Source: JBHICC01 sp046759385
GTDB lineage: Bacteria; Pseudomonadota; Gammaproteobacteria; Acidiferrobacterales; SPGG2
Length of the DNA stretch: 34,214 nucleotides
Assembly: GCA_046759385.1 (NCBI GenBank)
Contig: JBHICC010000027.1
Coordinates: 1 to 34,214, forward strand
Direction: 5' to 3'
The first letter of the stretch is position 1; every line of letters begins with the position of its first letter. This document shows, piece after piece, positions 24,419 through 32,131 of this stretch. The notes below the pieces were generated by a model. It searched no databases and was not told the DNA's origin. It saw only the letters and a list, made by a program, of their open reading frames with translations. A program made the position numbers and the translations under genes.

Positions 24419-24432
24419 GTGATAGACGTCAC
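24419..24432. promoter_or_regulatory. Candidate Crp-type operator
   Basis: GTGA-TAGACG-TCAC is a perfect 4-bp inverted repeat with a 6-bp spacer, matching the Crp/Fnr core TGTGA-N6-TCACA at eight of ten half-site bases. It lies about 135 bp after the Crp-family gene and 73 bp before the lipoprotein gene at 24505. The helix in the nearby regulator (REMVSR) is close to those that read GTGA. Confidence 0.4.
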
Positions 24433-24504
24433 GGGACTCGCCCCTGGCTATCGCCTAGTTTTTCAAGTGTGAACAGCGCGGAATTCATGAAAGAGGACCA
24501 TCGG

Positions 24505-24921
24505 ATGAACCCAGGCAATTTCAAGCATGTATCAAGTGTCTTCGTCATCGTGCTTACCCTAACCGTGCTGATTGGCTGCAAGGGTGGGGACGGCGATGCT
24601 GTCTTATCGACCACCGGCACGAACGTGGGTCACAACCCACCTTCCAGTAGCAACCCGATTCTCGGCATCGGCACTGCAGTCCTCGCTTGGACGCCGCCGA
24701 CAGTGAATACCGACGGCTCGCCGGTGGACCTCATGGGGTACGTCATCTACCAAGGCAGTTCCGCCGTGAATCTAACTATGGTGCGGATGGTCGGGCCGCT
24801 GGATATGAACGTGGTGATCGACAACCTGCCTACTGGTACGTACTACTTCGCAGTGACCGCGCTCAGCCCCAACGGTGCCGAAAGCGCCTATTCCAATATT
24901 CAGAGCAAGACGATCAACTGA
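24505..24921 (+). CDS. Lipoprotein with fibronectin type III-like domain
   Basis: The 138-residue protein has a lipoprotein signal (VFVIVLTLTVLIGCKGG, Cys near residue 25), a Ser/Asn-rich linker and one beta-sandwich domain (about residues 52-138) with AVLAWTPPTVNTDGSPVDLMGYVIYQGSS and DNLPTGTYYFAVTALSPNGAESAYSN, a fibronectin-III-like pattern. It should sit at the outer-membrane or cell surface and bind protein or polysaccharide; partner unknown. AAAGAGGA lies before the ATG at 24505, so this start is preferred over 24487. The candidate Crp site upstream suggests control by the neighbouring regulator. Confidence 0.75.
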   Translation: MNPGNFKHVSSVFVIVLTLTVLIGCKGGDGDAVLSTTGTNVGHNPPSSSNPILGIGTAVLAWTPPTVNTDGSPVDLMGYVIYQGSSAVNLTMVRMVGPLDMNVVIDNLPTGTYYFAVTALSPNGAESAYSNIQSKTIN

Positions 24922-24968
24922 TCACATGGATCGGACCGTGTGTGATTCAATAGGCAACCCTGTCTCAG

Positions 24969-25469
24969 TTACTTGAGATATCCGAAAATACGAATCTGGA
25001 TCAGGTTAACGCCACTATTGGGAGTATCACTGCGGATTCCCAAGTCGTCGCCATGCGATCGGTGACGCCACTGAACATCGATATGGTCGGTGATCCGGAA
25101 CCCCACTGGAATCGTGAAGTTCCACTTTGTGCCGGCTATGTCACACAGCCGCGTATCCGTTAGTGCTAACCCGAGTCCAGCGTAGAATTTCTTGTAGCGC
25201 CAGATAGCTTCCCCACCGATCGTCCAGGCGGGGGAGTTGCAACGCGGGTCAGCATATTCAAGGTAAGCTTGAAAGCCGAATTTCTTGCTTTGCGGCCACA
25301 TGCCGACCTCGACTGAGACCGCGCCCATGGGGTCAAAGTTATTTATGTCGCGGCCATAAGCGCCGCCCAACCAGGTCTGCCCCGCGTGCGCGCTCGCCCA
25401 AGCCGACGCAAGTCCCAGGGTTAGGGCCAGTAATACCCATCCGTCACGCCGCCACGGGCGACCACACAT
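24969..25469 (-). CDS. PagL-like outer-membrane beta-barrel
   Basis: A basic N terminus and signal peptide (WVLLALTLGLASAWASAHA, cleavage near residue 30) lead into alternating hydrophobic/polar strands typical of a small barrel (WLGGAYGRDINNFDPMGAVSVEVGMW, YAGLGLALTD, FTIPVGFRI). Near the C terminus, DVQWRHRSHGDDLG and PNSGVN resemble lipid A 3-O-deacylase (PagL), whose catalytic His and Ser form an HxS motif; here they would be His136 and Ser138. The catalytic acidic residue cannot be fixed by eye. Two internal Cys (DPRCNS, TRLCDI) are unusual. If right, it trims lipid A; otherwise a general acyloxyacyl-hydrolase-like barrel. A GTG at 25484 is an alternative start. Confidence 0.5.
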   Translation of the reverse strand: MCGRPWRRDGWVLLALTLGLASAWASAHAGQTWLGGAYGRDINNFDPMGAVSVEVGMWPQSKKFGFQAYLEYADPRCNSPAWTIGGEAIWRYKKFYAGLGLALTDTRLCDIAGTKWNFTIPVGFRITDHIDVQWRHRSHGDDLGIRSDTPNSGVNLIQIRIFGYLK

Positions 25470-25718
25470 CCTTGGTGGATTCACGCTTATGCAGTGCCTG
25501 TCGAGATCTGCCTACCTGCTAACGGGTCTGCCAAACGCCGAACGCCGCGGCATCACGCGCACCCGCTTGTCCTTCTTCTCAGTCCTGTGCGACCTGTTGA
25601 TCGCCAGCTCTTATGATCGTGCGTGATCGAGCGGTTCGCTGTCCAGCTTACGCACGACCCCCAGCTGTAGCAAACAGGGCAGGTGTCGGCGCTGCAATCG
25701 GTTCGCAGTCCGAGATAA

Positions 25719-26048
25719 TTACTGGATAGCCTTCGACAGAACTTCAGCGGCTTCTGCAAAACCACGGGCCGCATCAGCCTTAGCCGCTGCGCGAGCGAGA
25801 TCGTAACCGCCGGCAGCCGGTTTCTCGTAGTTGTGCTTGGCCGAATGTAGCAGCATCTTGGCGTCGTCGACCAAGGTGTGCGGCAGTGCCCGCTTTCCCT
25901 CGGGCAACTCGTGCATGGCATGGGCCGCGCGTTCGATCGCTGCCTCCGCGGCCGCGATATGATTGGCACAGTTGAACGGGTCGGCGCTCGTGGTCGCCGA
26001 TACCAACAGGAATATTGAGAAAAATGTCGCTGTGCAAAGCTGTTTCAT
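25719..26048 (-). CDS. Small periplasmic helical protein
   Basis: The 109-residue protein has a signal peptide (LCTATFFSIFLLVSATTSADP, cleavage near residue 22) and an alanine-rich helical mature part that looks like two or three long helices (AAAEAAIERAAHAMHELPEGK, TLVDDAKMLLHSAKHNY, LARAAAKADAARGFAEAAEVLSKAIQ). The layout resembles the small metal-binding/four-helix DUF4398 or SMBP-like periplasmic proteins, but no metal ligands are clear. ATG start with GGGG upstream. It follows the membrane protein gene at 26136 on the same strand by 87 bp. Confidence 0.65.
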   Translation of the reverse strand: MKQLCTATFFSIFLLVSATTSADPFNCANHIAAAEAAIERAAHAMHELPEGKRALPHTLVDDAKMLLHSAKHNYEKPAAGGYDLARAAAKADAARGFAEAAEVLSKAIQ

Positions 26049-26135
26049 TATGTTACCCCATAGATATTAGGCGCTTTTTGGCCCACGGCTACAGTAAAGT
26101 GTAGCGGTACGGGATCGTCAAGGTGCGGCTGGGTA

Positions 26136-26522
26136 TCAGAGGCGCAGCACAAAAACGAGGAAATACACCAGCAGGGCAGCGAGAATGAGAAACGCGATGC
26201 ACACGACCCATGAAGCCACTAACACAGGCCAGCACCGTCGTCTAATGAGGTAGAAGTTGCTGACGGCGACTATCGCAAGCCCCGTCACGCACGCGAATAT
26301 AGCTTTGCCGAGCTCCTCGTAGCCGCTTGAAGAAATGTACGGTGTCTGCAGGACGCGTGCGAACAATCCGAACTCGGCAACAGAATACAAGAAGAAAATC
26401 CAGCCCACGACCGCGAGCACACCGTAAACAGCATTACCGACTCGGTCGCGTTTAGGTATTGTCGTTAACACGTCGCCCGCCTCGCCGGTCGGGCGAGCGA
26501 TTTCCCCTTCTAACTTGGTCAT
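26136..26522 (-). CDS. Three-helix membrane protein, unknown
   Basis: The 128-residue protein has a hydrophilic N terminus of about 30 residues and three membrane helices: AVYGVLAVVGWIFFLYSVAEF (about 31-51), KAIFACVTGLAIVAVSNFY (about 73-91) and PVLVASWVVCIAFLILAALL (about 99-118). I do not recognise the family. It starts 28 bp after the GcvT-SHMT fusion stop on the same strand, so it is likely co-transcribed. There is no obvious ribosome site. A link to glycine or serine metabolism is only positional. Confidence 0.65.
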   Translation of the reverse strand: MTKLEGEIARPTGEAGDVLTTIPKRDRVGNAVYGVLAVVGWIFFLYSVAEFGLFARVLQTPYISSSGYEELGKAIFACVTGLAIVAVSNFYLIRRRCWPVLVASWVVCIAFLILAALLVYFLVFVLRL

Positions 26523-26550
26523 CTGATCGGCAATCGAGCTCAGGCACTCC

Positions 26551-29292
26551 TCAGAAGCAATAGTGCATGGTGGCGAAACGTTCCCTTAGGGCTATGACCG
26601 TATCGCGCCAAGACCCCTCCGGTTTGCCATCACCATCCCGAATGATCTCGGCAAGAAGCCTCGCCAGCTCGCGAAAGTCTGCGGCCATCATCCCGTAACG
26701 GGTCATCTCCTGCGCTCCCATTCGTACCCCACTGGCGGCCGCGAAGCTTGGGTCGTCGTAGAACGCCTGCGGGTTCGTGATGACGTTGTTATTTTCGAGC
26801 AGCGACGCGATACGCTCGCCCTGCGCTCGTGCAACGCGAAGCAACACCTGATGGGTTTCGGTAAACGAGCACGCCGGGTTGCCTTCAACCACCAACTCCT
26901 GATCGTGTAGCGTTTCAGCAAACGCTTTGGCGTTTTCGATAACTTGTTTCGGATAGTCGTCCTTGAAACGCAGCATCTCATAAGTGGCACCAAGCAGGCC
27001 AAGGAGAGTGCCCAGATGGTGGTTACTCACGTGGCCTGGGAACGCGCGCGTCTCGATGTAACGCCATAGATCCTCGAACACCGAACCCGGTTCAATGTTA
27101 CTCAAGATGACGCCACGTTGTGGACCGAAGAAAGTTTTGTGCGTCGAGCCGGTAACGATATCTGCGCCCTCTTTCAGTGGGTGCTGGTAGTATTGGCCCA
27201 ACAAGCCGAGCACGTGCGCGCCGTCGTACATGATGAGGGGGCGCTGTGGGTTATGACTGCCGAACTCACTGTGGATAAACTCAGCGATCGCCCTGACGGG
27301 TTCTTTGTGGATGATCACGCTGCGTCCGAACACGAGAAGCTCTGGCCGCGTTTGCTGTATGAGGGCCTTTGTCGCCTCGACGTCGATTCTGTAGGGATTG
27401 TTTTTCTGGAACGGAAAGTGCTCAACTGCCGGACGGCCGGTATCGGGATCGATCGCCACGTAGTTCTTTAAGGCACCACCGACTTGTGCGCTCAGGTGCC
27501 CACCTTTATTAAGGTCGTGAACCAAAACACGTCGGAACAACCGAGGTTGCCGTCCACGACGATGACGGTTAATGAACTGTTTTAAGCCGTCATAAACCGT
27601 GTCATTAGCCATCTGTCCGCTGATTACGCGCGGCTCGACCTGAGTACAATCGAAAAAGCTGCGCAGTGCTGCCTTCAGCTCTTCCTCCTTGTCCATAATG
27701 AAGCCGGTCCCCTTGTAATAGCGGACGTCAGGCGCATCAGGTCCGAGTGATTTCAAACGATTGTGCTCGTTGTAACGCCCAGCCGGGTCCGCCGTAGACA
27801 GACGGTCCACATACGCGGAAGTGGGCTGCTCTGAGGGAATGAGGTTGATACATTCACTCCGGCGCCATTTCGTGTTTCTATCGGCATCTTCTATTAATCG
27901 GGCCGCCAGTTCAGAGACGTCGGCTACAGTTACGCGTCTCTGCTTCGGCGGTGCTCTAAATCCGGTATAGGGGCGGGTATACGGTGCCGACGGCCAGAGG
28001 TTCTTCTCGACTAGTTCGGCGTCAAAGGTGTTGCCACGCTCATCGACAACCTGCAAGACAACTGGTTTATCTGTCCGATAGCGGAACGTTGAGCGGATCA
28101 ACGCGAGCCCAATCGGGCGTAGATCATGCTCCTCGGTCGGTAGGGCGGTGATGCCCTCCCCGTAGAAACGAGAGTAGGGGACTGTTGTCCCGGATGTGAC
28201 ATAGCCCACATGCTCGTCATTGACGAAGACCTTGTAGCCTGCACGTAGGGGCTTTCTTCCGCCAAACACCGCGATTGGTTGTACGAGATATTTGAGAACG
28301 CGTTCATCCGCTGGTGTCGCGAGCTCGCCTCTTCTGATCTCAATGAACTCCAACCTTTGACGTTCAAGTTCCTTGCTGCCAACGTAGTCCTGTTCGTCTG
28401 ATGCACGCACCGCGAAAGTGGCGATGGAGTTAGAGAAGATTGGTATCTCCGTGTCAGTCGGGTCCTGCCCGAGTTCGTGGCCATACAGCGGCAGCCCGGC
28501 TTCGAGGCGTAGCGAATCACGTGCCCCTAGTCCGACGGGCACAGCACCGCGTTGGACAAGCGACTCCCACAACGCCACGGCGTAGGCACTCGGAGGAAAG
28601 AGTTCAAAACAAACCGACTCACCGGTGTAGCCGGTGCGCGCAATGATTATCTTATGGTTGTCGATGATAGCGGTGCTCAGAAGGTTCCTCTTGTTGTCGG
28701 GCAAATCACTCTTGTTCACGATCTGCTCTAGGATCACGGACGAGCCCGGCCCTTGCAGCGAAATCATGCCCAACTCCTCGCTCACATTCGCTATCTCCAC
28801 ATCCGCACGGCTGTCGTGTTCGCTCAACCATTGCCAGTCCTTGTCCCGGTTCGCCGCATTGACCACGAGCAGAAAATCATCTTCCCCCAGTTTGTAGAGA
28901 TAAGCGTCGTCAACGGCGCCACCAGTTGGTGTGGCGATGAAAGTGTACTGGGCCTGACGGGTTTCCAGGGCGTGCGCGTTGTTGGTTAAGACATGAAGCA
29001 AGAAAGCTTCAGCCTTGTCCCCGGTGATGCGGAATCGGCCCATGTGCGACACATCGAACAGACCCACGTGTCGCCGGGTGGCAAGGTGTTCGCGGATGAT
29101 TCCGGTTTTGTACTGCACCGGCATATCCCATCCACCGAACTCCACCATCTTAGCACCGTGGCTCGAATGCCAGTCGTGCAGAACAGTCTCGTACAGTCCG
29201 CTTGCGTTCTGTTCGGGCATGATAGTTTTGAACCTATTGGTAACCTGCAAGGTTGGGGCGTCATTATAAGCATCCACCGCCTGGTCCGACAT
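26551..29292 (-). CDS. GcvT–serine hydroxymethyltransferase fusion protein
   Basis: This 913-residue protein joins two folate enzymes. Residues about 30-445 are an aminomethyltransferase (GcvT): KMVEFGGWDMPVQY (48-61), GLFDVSHMGRF (77-87), GGAVDDAYLY (Asp128-Asp129), RTGYTGE (219-225), ARDSLRLEAGLPLYGHEL. Residues about 455-905 are SHMT: NLIPSEQPTS (Glu488 as the catalytic Glu), VRYYKG, DGAH (Asp690, His693), STHKTFFGP with PLP Lys719, and SGVRMGAQEMTRYGM (Arg857). GcvT makes 5,10-methylene-THF from the aminomethylated H-protein; SHMT uses it with glycine to form serine. Residues key to both are kept. The start at 29292 (MSDQAV) is preferred; the 95 residues further upstream do not look coding, and Met at 29220 is another option. 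No gcvH or gcvP is nearby. Confidence 0.9.
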   Translation of the reverse strand: MSDQAVDAYNDAPTLQVTNRFKTIMPEQNASGLYETVLHDWHSSHGAKMVEFGGWDMPVQYKTGIIREHLATRRHVGLFDVSHMGRFRITGDKAEAFLLHVLTNNAHALETRQAQYTFIATPTGGAVDDAYLYKLGEDDFLLVVNAANRDKDWQWLSEHDSRADVEIANVSEELGMISLQGPGSSVILEQIVNKSDLPDNKRNLLSTAIIDNHKIIIARTGYTGESVCFELFPPSAYAVALWESLVQRGAVPVGLGARDSLRLEAGLPLYGHELGQDPTDTEIPIFSNSIATFAVRASDEQDYVGSKELERQRLEFIEIRRGELATPADERVLKYLVQPIAVFGGRKPLRAGYKVFVNDEHVGYVTSGTTVPYSRFYGEGITALPTEEHDLRPIGLALIRSTFRYRTDKPVVLQVVDERGNTFDAELVEKNLWPSAPYTRPYTGFRAPPKQRRVTVADVSELAARLIEDADRNTKWRRSECINLIPSEQPTSAYVDRLSTADPAGRYNEHNRLKSLGPDAPDVRYYKGTGFIMDKEEELKAALRSFFDCTQVEPRVISGQMANDTVYDGLKQFINRHRRGRQPRLFRRVLVHDLNKGGHLSAQVGGALKNYVAIDPDTGRPAVEHFPFQKNNPYRIDVEATKALIQQTRPELLVFGRSVIIHKEPVRAIAEFIHSEFGSHNPQRPLIMYDGAHVLGLLGQYYQHPLKEGADIVTGSTHKTFFGPQRGVILSNIEPGSVFEDLWRYIETRAFPGHVSNHHLGTLLGLLGATYEMLRFKDDYPKQVIENAKAFAETLHDQELVVEGNPACSFTETHQVLLRVARAQGERIASLLENNNVITNPQAFYDDPSFAAASGVRMGAQEMTRYGMMAADFRELARLLAEIIRDGDGKPEGSWRDTVIALRERFATMHYCF

Positions 29293-29674
29293 GAGGCCAC
29301 AGGTGAGGTCGCAAGTTCCTGACTTGATTACCGTTTCTGCGGATCGGAGGGCGTGAGTCCAGGCGCTTACTCGGATCGTCAGTCGTTGCCGAGATCGAGC
29401 AGACAGGTTTGGCGCGCGTTGGCCTTGTCGCAGGGTGCGACGATAGGCACGCTCTTTGCTTAAGAGCGACCGAAAAAAATTCCTCGACAGCACTGACATT
29501 CGGCGGCTATGTGCTATACAAAAAAGGAACCCGCAGCTTCTGCGGACGCGTGCAATTAATTCCGGCCTGCTACACAACCATTAACGAACAACTGGCGGTG
29601 GGGGATTTCCGCGGTCCCACCGTTCCCTCTTTGTGCGTAGCATCATTGCGGATTGACGGGACGGCTAAGGTCAG
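29293..29674. other. Divergent intergenic region with hairpins
   Basis: This region separates the fusion gene (minus) from the twin-receiver gene (plus). Read on the minus strand it contains a CGGTGGG/CCCACCG stem (29596-29622), a CCGCAG/CTGCGG stem (29531-29545) followed five bases later by six T, and a CGCTCTT/AAGAGCG stem (29450-29470). Such an order could form a leader with a terminator ahead of the fusion gene, but I do not see the conserved glycine or THF riboswitch elements. The open frame across it (to 29577) has an odd Arg/Ser-rich composition. Confidence 0.4.
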
Positions 29675-29686
29675 TTGAGCGAGTTG

Positions 29687-30544
29687 ATGGATCCTAGGAA
29701 GTATTTGATTTCGGCCTTTGGCTTCTCCGAATCGGAACGCCATGCACTTAAAAGCATATTCAATCTCGCTACTACACGCGTCTTCGCGTACAGCCTGGTG
29801 AATCCCGAGGAACGGATCACGCCAGACATCGCACTGGTCGATGCCGACGATCCGCAAGCTGTGGATGCGTGGCGTCGAGAGTGCCAGGCGCATAACAAGC
29901 CTGCCCCTGCCGTGATGGTAGCGGACACAGCATCCTCCGATGCCGCAGATATCTATATAAGTCGCCCACTGACGATGAAAAAGGTTCTTGACGCCCTGGA
30001 TGACGTAAGGATTCATGCAAAGACACAAGCTCCAGAATCCGCCGATGCTGAACGTGCGGTGACAGATGTCTACGAAGCGCTAGCATCGAACTGCGAGCCT
30101 GCTAAATTCTCGGCGCTTGTCGTCGACGACAGTTTGTCGGTGAGAAAGTTTATGGAAGATAAGCTCGGCGAATTCGGCGTCTCGATTGATCTCGACTTCG
30201 CCGCTAGCGGCGAGCAAGCCGTCGCTCTGGCTGATGAGCGTCAGTACGACATCATCTTTCTGGATGTCACGCTACCCGGCATCGACGGATACCGTGTTTG
30301 CAAGTCAATAAGGGGTGGTAAGCGCTCTGGCAACAGTCCGATCATTATGTTGACCAGCAACAGGTCACCCTTCGATCGAGTCAAAAGCTCCATGGCTGGC
30401 TGTCAGGCTTACTTGACAAAGCCACCGGACGCCAAGCGGCTCGATGCGATTATTCTTAAGTACCTGTTCAAAGGACGGACGCCTCGTGAACGTTCCGGAC
30501 CGCAAGCGGGAGCAAATGTGCGCGGATTAAGAAGCCGCGTATGA
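29687..30544 (+). CDS. Twin receiver-domain response regulator
   Basis: The 285-residue protein has two CheY-like folds. The N-terminal one (about residues 1-110) keeps the fold, with PDIALVDADDP in the phospho-Asp strand, but lacks the DD pair and the LTKP-type end (it has ISRPLT), so it is probably a pseudo-receiver. The C-terminal one (about 140-260) is complete: LVVDD (Asp147-Asp148), FLDVTLPGIDGY (Asp183), MLTSN and LTKPP (Lys235). No output domain follows; the tail is basic. A cell-polarity or motility adaptor role is possible. The upstream in-frame TTG (29675), with AAGG before it, is an alternative start. No sensor kinase is near. Confidence 0.8.
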   Translation: MDPRKYLISAFGFSESERHALKSIFNLATTRVFAYSLVNPEERITPDIALVDADDPQAVDAWRRECQAHNKPAPAVMVADTASSDAADIYISRPLTMKKVLDALDDVRIHAKTQAPESADAERAVTDVYEALASNCEPAKFSALVVDDSLSVRKFMEDKLGEFGVSIDLDFAASGEQAVALADERQYDIIFLDVTLPGIDGYRVCKSIRGGKRSGNSPIIMLTSNRSPFDRVKSSMAGCQAYLTKPPDAKRLDAIILKYLFKGRTPRERSGPQAGANVRGLRSRV

Positions 30545-30593
30545 AGGACCTTGAGGATCGTTGCTTAATGCCGCTTGATTGGATCGGCTCGAT

Positions 30594-31310
30594 TTAATCA
30601 GCGGCATTCTGCCATGATTCTAGCAGTGATTCGAGCTCATCCAGAGATACGATCTCCGCATCGGCGCGCCATTCGCGTGTCCAGGCCAAGTTGCTGCGAT
30701 TGACCCACACTGTTCGGCAACCCACGGCGGCGGCTCCGGCAATATCGGTCTCCGGCTCGTCACCGACGTGAACCGTTTCCGATGGCTGAGTCCCTGCTAC
30801 GCGACACACCTCGAGAAACATTTCAGGAGCTGGCTTGGCGGCGCCGACGTTTGCGGCAGATAGCGAATGGTGGAAGAATTCGCTAAGCCCGATCATCTCG
30901 ACGTCAGCGTTTCCGTTGGTAAGCGAGCACAGTGTGTAACGACAGCAGAGACGCTCGAGTGCCGGACGCACATCGTGATAAAGCTCGACGCGGTTACGAT
31001 GGCGCATAAAAACTTCAAACGCGCGTTCTGAAACCAGTGGATCAACACCGGTCTTGTCAGCGGCGACGCGCACGGAAGCTTTGCGCAACGCTGACATATC
31101 GTGGCGCAAGTGTGGACTCGCTTCGGCAAGCTCGCGCCGAAGCTTGCGCAGATCCTCAATAGAAAACGTGTCGGCGATCGCGGGATGATAGGTGGCAAAC
31201 CACTCGTGCAGCCTACGCTCCGCCTCTGCGAGCACCGGTTCTACATCCCAGAGCGTGCCATCGAGGTCAAAGATGACGGCCTTGATGGTGCGTGTACTAT
31301 GTCGACTCAT
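30594..31310 (-). CDS. HAD superfamily phosphatase
   Basis: This is a HAD subfamily IA hydrolase of 238 residues. The four motifs are present: FDLDGTLWD (nucleophile Asp15, Asp17), SLTNGNAD (motif II Thr), GAAKPAPEMF (motif III Lys) and HVGDEPETDIAGAAAVG (motif IV). A helical cap (about residues 25-115) follows motif I, as in the YigB/GS1-like group that includes FMN and sugar phosphatases. The substrate cannot be predicted. ATG start at 31310 without a strong ribosome site. It is divergent from the DUF4864 gene. Confidence 0.87.
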   Translation of the reverse strand: MSRHSTRTIKAVIFDLDGTLWDVEPVLAEAERRLHEWFATYHPAIADTFSIEDLRKLRRELAEASPHLRHDMSALRKASVRVAADKTGVDPLVSERAFEVFMRHRNRVELYHDVRPALERLCCRYTLCSLTNGNADVEMIGLSEFFHHSLSAANVGAAKPAPEMFLEVCRVAGTQPSETVHVGDEPETDIAGAAAVGCRTVWVNRSNLAWTREWRADAEIVSLDELESLLESWQNAAD

Positions 31311-31435
31311 CGGGGCGCGTTATCCTATCATTGCCTGCCGAGGCGTTTGAAACGCAAAGGATCATCGTTTCGGAGCGACGCCAGAAGACTTATACTCGGT
31401 TTATCGGCTTCTGCGGAGCAGCATGTGGATCTGTT

Positions 31436-31957
31436 GTGAAGCGAACGATCACCCAGTTTCTTCTGATCAATGCCCTGGTTTTCGGCGCCCAACCCATAGC
31501 GGCGGAGCCGACTGACAGTGCCACGCCTCGGATTCCGACCGACCTCGCCTCATTGCATCCTGACCCGAGATTCTCCGCGGCGCAAGTAATCCGCATCCAG
31601 TTGGAGGCACTTGGTAAGAAAGACATGCCTTACGAAGACGCGGGCATAGAAATTGCCTTCCGTTTCGCTTCGCCATCCAACAAAAGTATTACAGGTCCGC
31701 TCGAACGCTTTACCGCGCTCGTGGGAAACCCTGTGTATCGTCCCATGCTTGACCACGAGAAAGTCGAATACGGCGAGATCATTGTGTCACAGTACAGCGC
31801 GGTGCAAGCGGTGATAGTGACCACGCGGGATGGCAGAAGAGTGGGCTATTTGTTTTCGCTCTCCAAACAGAAGACCGGTCGCTATGCCTCGTGCTGGATG
31901 ACGGATAGCGTGACCCGTTTTGATATCCGGGGTGGAATGACTGAATTGCCCATTTAA
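31436..31957 (+). CDS. DUF4864 secreted protein
   Basis: The protein (173 residues from the chosen GTG) has a signal peptide (TQFLLINALVFGAQPIAA) and a DUF4864 domain, a small SnoaL/NTF2-like fold of unknown role. The domain markers are VIRIQLEALGKKDMPYEDAGIEIAFRFASPSNKSITGPLERF, NPVYRPMLDHEKVEYGE and the closing YASCWMTDSVTRFD. The frame is open to 31292, overlapping the HAD start, but this upstream part has no signal and looks non-coding, so GTG at 31436 with a weak GGA upstream is preferred. A hairpin cluster follows the stop. Confidence 0.75.
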   Translation: MKRTITQFLLINALVFGAQPIAAEPTDSATPRIPTDLASLHPDPRFSAAQVIRIQLEALGKKDMPYEDAGIEIAFRFASPSNKSITGPLERFTALVGNPVYRPMLDHEKVEYGEIIVSQYSAVQAVIVTTRDGRRVGYLFSLSKQKTGRYASCWMTDSVTRFDIRGGMTELPI

Positions 31958-31998
31958 GAGGCCGCTGAAAAAGTCCATCCTTGTTACTTTGTCAGCTC

Positions 31999-32082
31999 GA
32001 AAAGCAAAAAGCGCGGTTTTTGCTTTTCTCCATGGGTCAATCACTTGCATGATTGACCCATGTCGGCACTTCCTTGTGCCGA
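31999..32082. repeat. Cluster of three perfect hairpins
   Basis: Three inverted repeats lie back to back: a 12-bp stem GAAAAGCAAAAA with a GCGCGG loop (31999-32028), a 13-bp stem CATGGGTCAATCA with a CTTGCA loop (32031-32062) and a 7-bp stem TCGGCAC with a TTCCTT loop (32063-32082). They fill the gap between the DUF4864 and persulfide dioxygenase genes. Just before them is GGCCGCTGAAAAAGTCC, which resembles the ends of some small mobile elements. The cluster may be a miniature element remnant or a terminator block. Confidence 0.7.
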
Positions 32083-32131
32083 GACATGACTGACGTTGTT
32101 GGCCATTGGTGACCAGGCAGAGTAAATTGAG

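Noticed and set aside
25553..26037. Minus-strand frames of 138 and 85 residues near the periplasmic protein gene
   Set aside because: Arg/Ser/Cys-rich composition and overlap with the better-supported signal-peptide protein in another frame; they are shadows.
29293..29577. N-terminal extension of the GcvT–SHMT frame by 95 residues
   Set aside because: The composition (Arg/Ser/Cys-rich, no strand or helix pattern) is unlike the rest of the protein, and the region holds inverted repeats. GcvT homology starts only after the Met at 29292.
29293..29674. Glycine riboswitch upstream of the fusion gene
   Set aside because: The conserved glycine aptamer blocks are not present on the minus strand.
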